DNA of 32,040 nt. Origin: Clostridia bacterium (GTDB lineage Bacteria > Bacillota > Clostridia > Christensenellales > CAG-314). The translations under genes were made by a program, and so were the position numbers. Location: NCBI GenBank assembly GCA_028703495.1, contig JAQVMT010000014.1, positions 1 through 32,040 on the forward strand, given 5' to 3'. Under the pieces are notes generated by a model. That model saw only the letters and a list, made by a program, of their open reading frames with translations. It had not been told where the DNA came from and searched no databases. Each line of letters begins with the position of its first letter. Within the stretch, counting starts at the first letter, position 1. Positions 15,705-24,452 of this stretch are shown one piece after another.

Positions 15705-17465
15705 ATGGATAATTGGCAGAAGTTTATCGATGAATTAAAGGCAAAGAGTGAAATTGTGGACGTCATCGGCTCTTATGCGCGTTTGGACAAGCGTGGCAAC
15801 AGCTTTTGGGCGTGTTGCCCCTTTCACAACGAAAGACAGCCTTCGTTTTCCGTGTCCAAGAACGGACAATTCTACAAGTGCTTCGGATGCGGAGTGAGCG
15901 GGGACGTAATTAACTTCGTAATGGAGATTGAGTCCACGGATTTTATGGGCGCGGTCGAAATTTTGGCTGCGCGCGCAGGAATGGAGCTTCCGGTCAGAGG
16001 AACTGACAACGGCGATGATCTGATTCGAGAAAAGAGCAGAAAACTGCAGGAATACAAGCGTATTATGCTTTTGACCGCAAAGTATTACGCCGCTTCGTTG
16101 TTTGAATCGCAGGGAGAAATCGGGCTTGAGTATTTGACGAAGAAAAGGGGGCTCGACCGAAAGACGATCAAGCACTTCGGCTTGGGCTATGCTCCGTACA
16201 AAGGTGTCGCAAATATGCTGATCGGAAACGGAGTACAGCTTGACGATGCAGAGGAATGCGGCATTGTCAGCAAGAAAGACGGCGGATACTCTGACTTTTT
16301 CGGCGGGCGCGTAATGTTTCCGATAATCAATGCCCAAAGGGAGGTTATTGCTTTCGGAGGCAGACGCCTTGACGGTGAGAACTTCGGCAAGTACACGAAC
16401 ACCAAGAAAACGCCGCTTTTCGATAAGAGCAGGTGCCTATATAATGCAAACAACATTAAGAAGCTCAAACAGGCGCACGGTTTGGACTATTTGATTTTGG
16501 TTGAAGGCTATATGGACGTTGTTTCGATGTACGCACATGGCGTTGAGAATGTGATAGCAGGAATGGGGACAAGCTTGACGGAGGGACAGGCTCGGCAAAT
16601 AAAGCGTTATTCGAATAACGTCTACATATGTTATGACGGAGATTCTGCAGGTGCAGATGCAACGCAAAGAGGCTTGGACATACTGCAAAACGAGGGTTTA
16701 AATGTGAGAGTGGTCTCACTACCCGATAAGCTCGATCCCGACGAAACTCTTTTGCAGAAGGGCTATTCGGGATTCGCAAGGTGTATTGACGATGCTTTGC
16801 CGCTGGTCGATTACAAGCTTAAGGTGATAAGGGACAAATATGACCTTAAAGCCGATAATGGTGTGGTAGCCGAGGAAAACCGCCGCAAGTTTACCAACGA
16901 AGCCATTGCCGCTTTGCGAAAGTGCGCCGATGAGGTCGTAAGAGAGGCTTTGACGGTGAAAATCGCCGAGGAGAGTGGTTTTGAGGTCTCGTTTATCCGA
17001 AAATGCATCGCCGATAACTTGGAAATACAGCCTACGCAGCTACCGAGGATGGTTAAGATGCTGTCGAAGGAGGAGCAAGCCGAATCGTTTGTGTGTTCGG
17101 TGCTGCTTTCGGAATGTGAATACGCGCAGCCGTTCATTCCGCAAAGCGGCGATGACACCTTGCGTATTATATTCGACTATATTGCCAAGCAACGCGAAAA
17201 CCGTGAAGCATTAAGAAAGGAAGAGCTGTTTGAGTTGGTTAAGGACATCGGATCGACGGAGATTCTCCAAGAGGTTTTGGACAGGGAGCTAAAGGGAGAC
17301 AAGAACGAGATCGCGTACTACAACGACTGTTTGAGCGTGCTAAAAAGGAGAGATGTTCAACGGCAGATAAACAAACTCACAGAGGAAGTCGGCGAGGCGA
17401 CGGACACGAAAACCAAGCTTGAGCTTATCGCGCAAATCGGGCGTTTGCAAAAACAGCTTGCCTAA
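15705..17465 (+). CDS. dnaG: DNA primase DnaG
   Basis: Synthesises RNA primers for lagging-strand replication. The 586-residue product has an N-terminal CHC2 zinc ribbon (C38, H41, C59, C62), the DnaG N-terminal RNA-polymerase domain (about 125-255), a Toprim domain with E267-G-Y-M-D and the metal-binding Y-D311-G-D313-S-A-G, and a C-terminal helical region for helicase binding. Length is close to the Firmicutes norm. It starts the conserved macromolecular-synthesis cluster: dnaG, then rpoD 158 bp later. Confidence 0.97.
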   Translation: MDNWQKFIDELKAKSEIVDVIGSYARLDKRGNSFWACCPFHNERQPSFSVSKNGQFYKCFGCGVSGDVINFVMEIESTDFMGAVEILAARAGMELPVRGTDNGDDLIREKSRKLQEYKRIMLLTAKYYAASLFESQGEIGLEYLTKKRGLDRKTIKHFGLGYAPYKGVANMLIGNGVQLDDAEECGIVSKKDGGYSDFFGGRVMFPIINAQREVIAFGGRRLDGENFGKYTNTKKTPLFDKSRCLYNANNIKKLKQAHGLDYLILVEGYMDVVSMYAHGVENVIAGMGTSLTEGQARQIKRYSNNVYICYDGDSAGADATQRGLDILQNEGLNVRVVSLPDKLDPDETLLQKGYSGFARCIDDALPLVDYKLKVIRDKYDLKADNGVVAEENRRKFTNEAIAALRKCADEVVREALTVKIAEESGFEVSFIRKCIADNLEIQPTQLPRMVKMLSKEEQAESFVCSVLLSECEYAQPFIPQSGDDTLRIIFDYIAKQRENREALRKEELFELVKDIGSTEILQEVLDRELKGDKNEIAYYNDCLSVLKRRDVQRQINKLTEEVGEATDTKTKLELIAQIGRLQKQLA

Positions 17466-17623
17466 GGATAAGGCAACGAACCCGAGGAAGTCGGAGAGGA
17501 TGTGCGAGGATTACGTAAAGGAATTCCTAATACGACAAATCGAAGTTTACATTGAAAAAGCTTATATTTGTATAAAACAGGTATATTTTTTATTACAAGG
17601 GACATAAGACAAGGGAGAAAGAT

Positions 17624-18781
17624 ATGCAAAAAAAAGATATTACAATTGAAATACCCAACGGGGATGCTACGGAGGGTGAAATCAACACCATTGACCAAGC
17701 CGCGGATCAACCCAACGAAGAGCTTAGCGATGAGGTTATATCCAATCTGTACGAGAGATTGAAGGCTATTGTTGAGCAGAAGGGTATACTGTCATTTGAT
17801 GAGCTGGAGTTCAAGTTGGACAAGATGTTTCCCAACTTAACGCCCGAACAGCACGCGCAGATTTACAAATACATTGACGATTCCCCTCTAAAGGTCGTAC
17901 AAATGCCCGAGGCGGACAATTCTGCTCTGCTCAAGGGAGTATATGACGTTGCGGTAGACGACCCCGTTAAGATTTATCTTAAAAGCATCGGCGAAGTGCC
18001 TCTATTGAGCGGTGATGAAGAAATTGTGTTGGCTCAAAGAATGATGAAGGGAGAAAAGCAGGCAAAGGATCAGCTTATCGAAGCCAACCTTCGTCTTGTT
18101 GTGAGCATCGCCAAGCGTTATGTGGGCAGAGGTATGCAGTTTTTGGATTTGATTCAAGAGGGAAATATGGGCTTGGTTAAGGCTGTGGATAAGTTCGACT
18201 ATACCAAGGGCTTCAAGTTCAGCACATACGCGACTTGGTGGATAAGGCAGTCGATAACCCGCGCAATCGCCGATCAGGCAAGGACGATAAGAATCCCCGT
18301 TCATATGGTGGAAACTATCAACAGGCAGGTTCGAGTCAGCAGAAATCTAACTCAGGAGCTTGGCAGAGAGCCTACTCCCGAGGAAATTGCCAACGAAATG
18401 AACGTGTCCGAGGCGAAGGTTCGCGAAATCCAAAGAATCGCGCAGGACCCCGTAAGCCTGGAAACGCCTATCGGTGAGGAGGAGGACTCTCACTTGGGCG
18501 ACTTTATCGAGGACGACAAGGTGCTTTCGCCCGGTGATCAAGCCTCTATTTCCATGTTAAGGTCGGAAATCTTCAATTCGCTTCATAACCTAACTCCGCG
18601 TGAAGAAAAGGTAATGCGGTTGCGTTACGGTATGGATGACGGAAGGATTCGCACCTTGGAGGAAGTCGGCAGAGTGTTTAATGTGACGCGTGAAAGAATA
18701 AGACAGATTGAAGCCAAAGCATTAAGAAAGCTGCGCCATCCCGCACGTAGCAAAAAGCTGAGAGATTTTCTCGAAAATTAG
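17624..18781 (+). CDS. rpoD: primary sigma factor RpoD (SigA)
   Basis: Housekeeping sigma subunit of RNA polymerase; it recognises the TTGACA/TATAAT promoters seen throughout this window. The 385-residue product has a short region 1.1-like N-terminus, region 1.2 at D112-D-P-V-K-I-Y-L, region 2 with [12 protein letters not shown] and the -10 recognition helix [12 protein letters not shown] (198-209), region 3, and region 4 with the [21 protein letters not shown] (345-362). AAGGGAGAAAG precedes the ATG. A possible -10 TATAAA lies at 17571-17576. trmK starts 4 nt after the stop. Confidence 0.98.
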   Translation: MQKKDITIEIPNGDATEGEINTIDQAADQPNEELSDEVISNLYERLKAIVEQKGILSFDELEFKLDKMFPNLTPEQHAQIYKYIDDSPLKVVQMPEADNSALLKGVYDVAVDDPVKIYLKSIGEVPLLSGDEEIVLAQRMMKGEKQAKDQLIEANLRLVVSIAKRYVGRGMQFLDLIQEGNMGLVKAVDKFDYTKGFKFSTYATWWIRQSITRAIADQARTIRIPVHMVETINRQVRVSRNLTQELGREPTPEEIANEMNVSEAKVREIQRIAQDPVSLETPIGEEEDSHLGDFIEDDKVLSPGDQASISMLRSEIFNSLHNLTPREEKVMRLRYGMDDGRIRTLEEVGRVFNVTRERIRQIEAKALRKLRHPARSKKLRDFLEN

Positions 18782-18785
18782 TACT

Positions 18786-19685
18786 ATGAACGGAAGAGTT
18801 CAAAAAATCATCGATTTTATACCTGATTGCAGGACGCTTGCCGACGTCGGGTGCGACCACGGTTATATAGGAGCGGGCGCGCTGTCCGAAAATAAAGCCC
18901 AATTTGTGTGGTTTTGCGATATTTCCGTCGATAGTTTGGCAAAAGCGCGAAGATTGATGAACTGTGCGAATTGTGACTTTGTTTGCGCCGACGGTCTTAC
19001 GGTCGACGTCGATGTTGCCGTTATCGCGGGTTTGGGCGGCAGGGAGATTGCCGACATAGTGCGCAACGCGGTAAGCTTGCCACGGTGGTTGGTGTTGCAG
19101 CCGATGAAGAATCAATACGAATTGCGCAAGGACATTATCGAACACTATTCCATTGAAAAAGACATTATTTTCAAGTGGCGCAACAAGTTTTATACGCTGA
19201 TTCTTGCCGAATTGCGCGAAATCGCAGCTCAAACCGACGTTGTCGATTTGTTCGAAATAAAAGCCCCTGCCGAAAATAACCGCACACGCGATATCGCGGA
19301 TTCCGATTGCTGTTCGGATCGAATTACAACAAAAAGCAATCAAACTAAAAAAGAATCCATAAATGCCCTTACTTCAAATGGTGGTAAAAAGCGAATATCG
19401 ACGGAAAGCAATCAAACTATAAAAGAATCCATAAATGTCCTTACTTCAAATGGTGGTAAAAAGCGAATATCGACGGAAAGCAATCCTGTCGAGAATTACA
19501 CCGATTTGGAGCTTAAATTCGGAAAAAGCAATCTTGTTGAGTTTGGCGAAGATTTTATGGAGTATCTTCGGTTGGAGGAAAGTAAGGTGGACGGATTTTT
19601 AAAGCGCAAATCCGACGATCCACAGCTTTTGGATAAGAAAAACGATTTGTTGCGCGTAAAGGTTTTGAGCAACGGAATTTCATAG
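18786..19685 (+). CDS. trmK: tRNA (adenine(22)-N1)-methyltransferase TrmK, with repeat insertion
   Basis: Methylates N1 of A22 in the D-arm of tRNAs using SAM. TrmK hallmarks are present: L-A-D-V-G-C-D-H-G-Y-I (18-28), I-A-G-L-G-G-R-E-I (80-88), and L-Q-P-M-K-N (104-109). The family's C-terminal helical arm (L-E-L-K-F-G ... E-E-S-K-V) is also present, but an extra stretch of about 85-90 residues (about 146-235) separates it from the catalytic domain. This insert contains a 24-residue tandem repeat (S184-207, S208-231 and a third beginning at 232), so the protein is about 70-90 residues longer than usual. The start is 4 nt after rpoD with no ribosome binding site, suggesting coupling. The usual next gene, a Nif3-family protein, is missing. 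Confidence 0.92.
   Translation: MNGRVQKIIDFIPDCRTLADVGCDHGYIGAGALSENKAQFVWFCDISVDSLAKARRLMNCANCDFVCADGLTVDVDVAVIAGLGGREIADIVRNAVSLPRWLVLQPMKNQYELRKDIIEHYSIEKDIIFKWRNKFYTLILAELREIAAQTDVVDLFEIKAPAENNRTRDIADSDCCSDRITTKSNQTKKESINALTSNGGKKRISTESNQTIKESINVLTSNGGKKRISTESNPVENYTDLELKFGKSNLVEFGEDFMEYLRLEESKVDGFLKRKSDDPQLLDKKNDLLRVKVLSNGIS
19335..19490 (+). repeat. in-frame 72-bp tandem repeat inside trmK
   Basis: AGCAATCAAACT... starts at 19335 and 19407, and a partial third, AGCAATCCTG, at 19479. The spacing is exactly 72 bp (24 codons). The two full units differ at only a few positions, so the expansion is recent, and the reading frame is preserved. Confidence 0.92.
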
Positions 19686-19840
19686 CATTTTTCGTTTGAA
19701 TCGACAGCTGATTATGCGTATCGAAAAATAGGCAACGGTAGGCGCAACGGAATTACATAGCGTTTTCCGTTTGACCAAACATTCGATTTTGCGTATCGAT
19801 GTTTAAAAACAACGGCAGGCGCAACGCAGGCAACCGAAAA
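19668..19840 (+). repeat. 75-bp tandem repeat echoing the trmK 3' end
   Basis: Unit 1 starts at about 19668 in the last five codons of trmK (S-N-G-I-S-TAG); unit 2 at about 19743 re-encodes R-N-G-I-T-TAG in the same frame; a partial third begins near 19820. GCGTATCGA and CAACGG(T/C)AGGC recur at the matching offsets. Between the two TAG codons there is no other stop in the trmK frame. The remaining sequence to 19956 holds short hairpins only, for example CTAATT/AATTAG at 19915-19931. Confidence 0.85.
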
Positions 19841-19956
19841 AAAGAATATAGGACTCGTGAGGATTAACCTCGACGATGCCGTGTAGATTAAATACAGCAA
19901 ATTATCGGTGGCACCTAATTAAATGAATTAGATGCGGATTATAAGAAACCGAGCTT

Positions 19957-19977
19957 GTACCGCAATATTGGCGGTAC
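19957..19977 (+). promoter_or_regulatory. hairpin directly before the zinc-ribbon gene RBS
   Basis: GTACCGC (19957-19963) and GCGGTAC (19971-19977) form a perfect 7-bp stem with a 7-nt loop, ending 3 nt before GGAGG (19981-19985). It could be an operator, or a stem that modulates initiation. Confidence 0.45.
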
Positions 19978-19990
19978 TTTGGAGGAATAA

Positions 19991-20695
19991 ATGAAAGAAT
20001 TACTCGAATATCAAAATATTGACGGTCAATTGAAGCAAATTGAGAATGAAATTGTCGCGACCGACGAGTTTAAGAAATACAGGAGTGCTAAATCGTTTTT
20101 GAGCAACGTTGAGGAAACGCTGAAAAAAATCGACGCGCGTGCGGGTGAAATCATCACGCTTTTGAATAATGCAAAACAGCAGTATGCCGAGATCGATGCA
20201 AGGCTTGAAGAGTATATAGGACTTGCGGACAAGTCCGAGAATCTTGAGGAGACAAGCTATCTGAAAAAGAAAGCCGATCAATTGAGAAAAAGCGTGGACA
20301 ATTTGGATAAGCTTATCGCTCAATTGCAAAAGGAAATGAAGGAGGTTGCCGCTACCTTTGACGAGCTAGGCAAAAGAGTTCCGATCGCCAAAAAGCAATA
20401 CACCGAAAACAAAGCCATGGTGGACAATCTTAAAAAGGAGCGCGAAGGTCAGGTTCGCAAGCTTAAGGCGGAGCTAGAGAAGCTCGAAAAAAATATCGAT
20501 CCGAAGATGCTTGCATATTACAATAAACTGAAGCAGGAAAATGTTAAAAAGGTGGTTGTTCCTCTGTTGGACGGCAGTCGATGCGGTGGTTGCAATATGG
20601 AAATGCCGCTCGGTGCGATGTCCAAGCTTAATGCCACGGGTGTAATTATCTGCGACAACTGCCGCCGTATAATCTACAATGCACGGGAAGACTAG
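19991..20695 (+). CDS. coiled-coil protein with C4-type zinc ribbon (DUF164 / CT398-like)
   Basis: A 234-residue cytoplasmic protein. Residues about 1-185 are strongly charged and helical, predicted as a long antiparallel coiled coil. Residues 195-234 form the C4 zinc ribbon: C198-G-G-C201 and C221-D-N-C224 followed by R-R-I-I-Y. This is the zf-RING_7/CT398 architecture found next to trmK and nif3 in many Gram-positive genomes; members are thought to be nucleic-acid or secretion-related adaptors, but no enzymatic role is known. The ribosome binding site TTGGAGG is at ideal spacing. The location after rpoD-trmK fits the family. Confidence 0.9.
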   Translation: MKELLEYQNIDGQLKQIENEIVATDEFKKYRSAKSFLSNVEETLKKIDARAGEIITLLNNAKQQYAEIDARLEEYIGLADKSENLEETSYLKKKADQLRKSVDNLDKLIAQLQKEMKEVAATFDELGKRVPIAKKQYTENKAMVDNLKKEREGQVRKLKAELEKLEKNIDPKMLAYYNKLKQENVKKVVVPLLDGSRCGGCNMEMPLGAMSKLNATGVIICDNCRRIIYNARED

Positions 20696-20887
20696 GCGTA
20701 ATAACGCAAAAGCGTTAACACGGCAGCTTGCGATTGACGGTTTGACGGGAAGATAGAGTTGCTTATCGTTTATCGGGTGCTCGAATTACGATAGTTATGA
20801 AATTCAAAGGATATTGAATGTAGACAAGCAAAACGATACAAGCTCGGCAATTCGGACAAATGGAAAGGAAGGTCGGTAAGTGAAAAT

Positions 20888-21574
20888 ATGAGTTTTTCGG
20901 AGAGGACGGAGCTATTGCTGGGGGCAGAAAGCATTAAAAAGCTGTCTGCGGCAAAGGTTATTGTATTGGGTTTGGGCGGCGTAGGTTCCTACGTTGCAGA
21001 AGCGTTATGTCGCTCGGGCATCGGGCATTTATTCCTCGTGGATTGTGACGCATTCGAGGAATCCAACATCAACCGTCAACTGTTTGCCGTGCGTTCTACC
21101 ATAGGCGCAAGCAAGTGCGAGGTGGCAAGGGCTAGGCTTCTCGACATAAATCCCGATGCCGACGTTCGCTACCTCGATTTGCGCCTCACCGTAGACAATT
21201 TACATCGGCTTCCGCTGGTCGAGTACGACTATGTGGTGGATGCAATCGACGCAGTGGACGTCAAGGTGGCTTTGGCGGACGTTTCCTACGATGCCGGGAT
21301 TAAGCTGATTACCGCTTGCGGTGCAGGTTTTCGAATCAACGGCGATATGCTTAGAGTGGGCGAGCTGAAGGATACCTCGGTTTGCCCGATAGCACGAATT
21401 CTTCGCAGAGAGTTGAAAGAGAGTCACCAACCCTATAAGGTGGTCTTTTCCATCGAAAAGCCTATCAAGCCGACTGCCGACTGCAGAGAAAAGGTCGCCA
21501 GCGCGGTGTTCGTCCCCGCACTTATGGGGTTTACCCTAGCGGAGGAAGTGGTCAAGGATATAATTGAAAACTAG
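20888..21574 (+). CDS. tcdA: tRNA threonylcarbamoyladenosine dehydratase (ThiF/E1-like)
   Basis: Likely catalyses ATP-dependent cyclisation of t6A37 in tRNA to ct6A. The 228-residue E1-like protein has the nucleotide-binding loop G28-L-G-G-V-G, the acidic D52/D54 strand end, the N60-I-N-R63-Q64-L-F motif that positions ATP, and V-V-D-A-I-D at about 116-121. The C-terminal segment R-R-E-L-K-E ... V-V-F-S-x-E and F-V-P-A-L-M-G-F resembles TcdA/CsdL rather than ThiF or MoeB. It is apparently monocistronic, about 190 bp after the zinc-ribbon gene. A short block, ACGGGAAGA, from that gene's 3' end recurs 62 bp later (20683 and 20745), possibly another weak 3' echo. Confidence 0.88.
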   Translation: MSFSERTELLLGAESIKKLSAAKVIVLGLGGVGSYVAEALCRSGIGHLFLVDCDAFEESNINRQLFAVRSTIGASKCEVARARLLDINPDADVRYLDLRLTVDNLHRLPLVEYDYVVDAIDAVDVKVALADVSYDAGIKLITACGAGFRINGDMLRVGELKDTSVCPIARILRRELKESHQPYKVVFSIEKPIKPTADCREKVASAVFVPALMGFTLAEEVVKDIIEN

Positions 21575-21712
21575 GTGAAATTTATTAACTATATATCATT
21601 TTGGTCGGTTGCGCTATGCCTAAACGCTGATATTCGTTAAAGCATTGTCGTATTATCTATATTATATAGTATTTAATCACATAAAGTTGCAAAAAAATTA
21701 TTGATAAAACCG

Positions 21713-21741
21713 TTGACAATTCTGATAGATTGTACTAAAAT
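21713..21741 (+). promoter_or_regulatory. strong SigA promoter immediately before a terminator hairpin
   Basis: Perfect TTGACA (21713-21718), 17 bp, TAAAAT (21736-21741). The predicted start is about 21748, only about 10 nt before the hairpin at 21758. Confidence 0.82.
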
Positions 21742-21757
21742 ACGCTTGCAAATAAAG

Positions 21758-21785
21758 AGTGACACAAGTTGTGTCACTTTTTTTG
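21758..21785 (+). terminator. intrinsic terminator / promoter-proximal attenuator
   Basis: AGTGACACA (21758-21766) and TGTGTCACT (21770-21778) form a perfect 9-bp stem with a 3-nt loop, followed by seven further T residues. With the promoter just upstream it would release an RNA of about 35-40 nt, unless transcription reads through into the 30-codon frame. Confidence 0.85.
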
Positions 21786-21848
21786 CGGAATACGACCAAT
21801 GCGTATCGAGCGAACGTTCGAACGAAGAGGTAAAAAGGAGGAATTGCT

Positions 21849-21941
21849 ATGATAGATTTTGCATCAAAGGATATTGCCCGCATGGAAGAGCTTAGGGCGA
21901 TCAAATGCACGGAAAAAAAGATTAGCACGCTGCGCGCCTAA
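21849..21941 (+). CDS. 30-codon small ORF with strong RBS
   Basis: An ATG at 21849 preceded by AAAAAGGAGGAATTGCT (excellent Shine-Dalgarno, 7-nt spacing) opens a 30-residue frame beginning M-I-D-F-A-S-K-D-I-A-R and ending K-I-S-T-L-R-A. It is charged and probably helical, with no signal peptide and a single cysteine. It sits between the promoter/attenuator at 21713-21785 and a terminator at 22045-22067. I do not recognise it. The isolated expression cassette supports a real small protein, but length alone cannot prove it. Confidence 0.5.
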   Translation: MIDFASKDIARMEELRAIKCTEKKISTLRA

Positions 21942-22044
21942 TCGGTACTAATACGAGTACGCTCCGTGCGTAATTCTCAAACCCCGTTAAGCCAATAACG
22001 GTTTGACGTTTTACATATATTTTTGTACCTTCTAAAAAATAAAG

Positions 22045-22067
22045 AAAGAGCGGAAGCTCTTTTTTTA
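22045..22067 (+). terminator. intrinsic terminator after the small ORF
   Basis: AAAGAGC (22045-22051), GGAA loop, GCTCTTT (22056-22062), then a T-run to 22067. A weaker inverted repeat CCGTTA/TAACGG (about 21985-22002) lies just before it. Confidence 0.88.
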
Positions 22068-22257
22068 TGCCTTTGAACGAATTATAATAATTATTTTCTG
22101 ACAAAAAAAATCATTTTTCTTTTATTTCGGTAACACTTAAAAATCACCACAAAATTGAAGTAATTATTTTTCGGGCAAAATTCGGGCGTTTTTGGGGAAT
22201 ATATTGCATATGCGAAATAAATTATTTTTTAATCGTCCGAAATCAGGGCTTTTATGA

Positions 22258-22286
22258 TTGATTTAAATTGAAAAATGTGGTACAAT
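22258..22286 (+). promoter_or_regulatory. SigA-type promoter of the gyrBA unit
   Basis: TTGATT (22258-22263), 17 bp, TACAAT (22281-22286). Transcription should start near 22293, giving a leader of about 227 nt before gyrB. Confidence 0.72.
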
Positions 22287-22292
22287 AAAGGA

Positions 22293-24430
<2,138 letters not shown>

Positions 24431-24452
24431 TCCGAGCTGAGGAGAAAATAAT

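Noticed and set aside
3764-19860. Idea that stop codons are generally recoded because echo frames stay open past TGA or TAG
   Set aside because: Core genes in the window end normally at TAA, TAG and TGA, none has an internal stop codon of any type in frame, and open runs of about 23 codons are not rare. At most local read-through is possible.
21811-21823. CGAACGTTCG palindrome considered as a LexA box
   Set aside because: The Firmicutes LexA site needs CGAAC and GTTCG separated by 4 bp; here they are directly joined.
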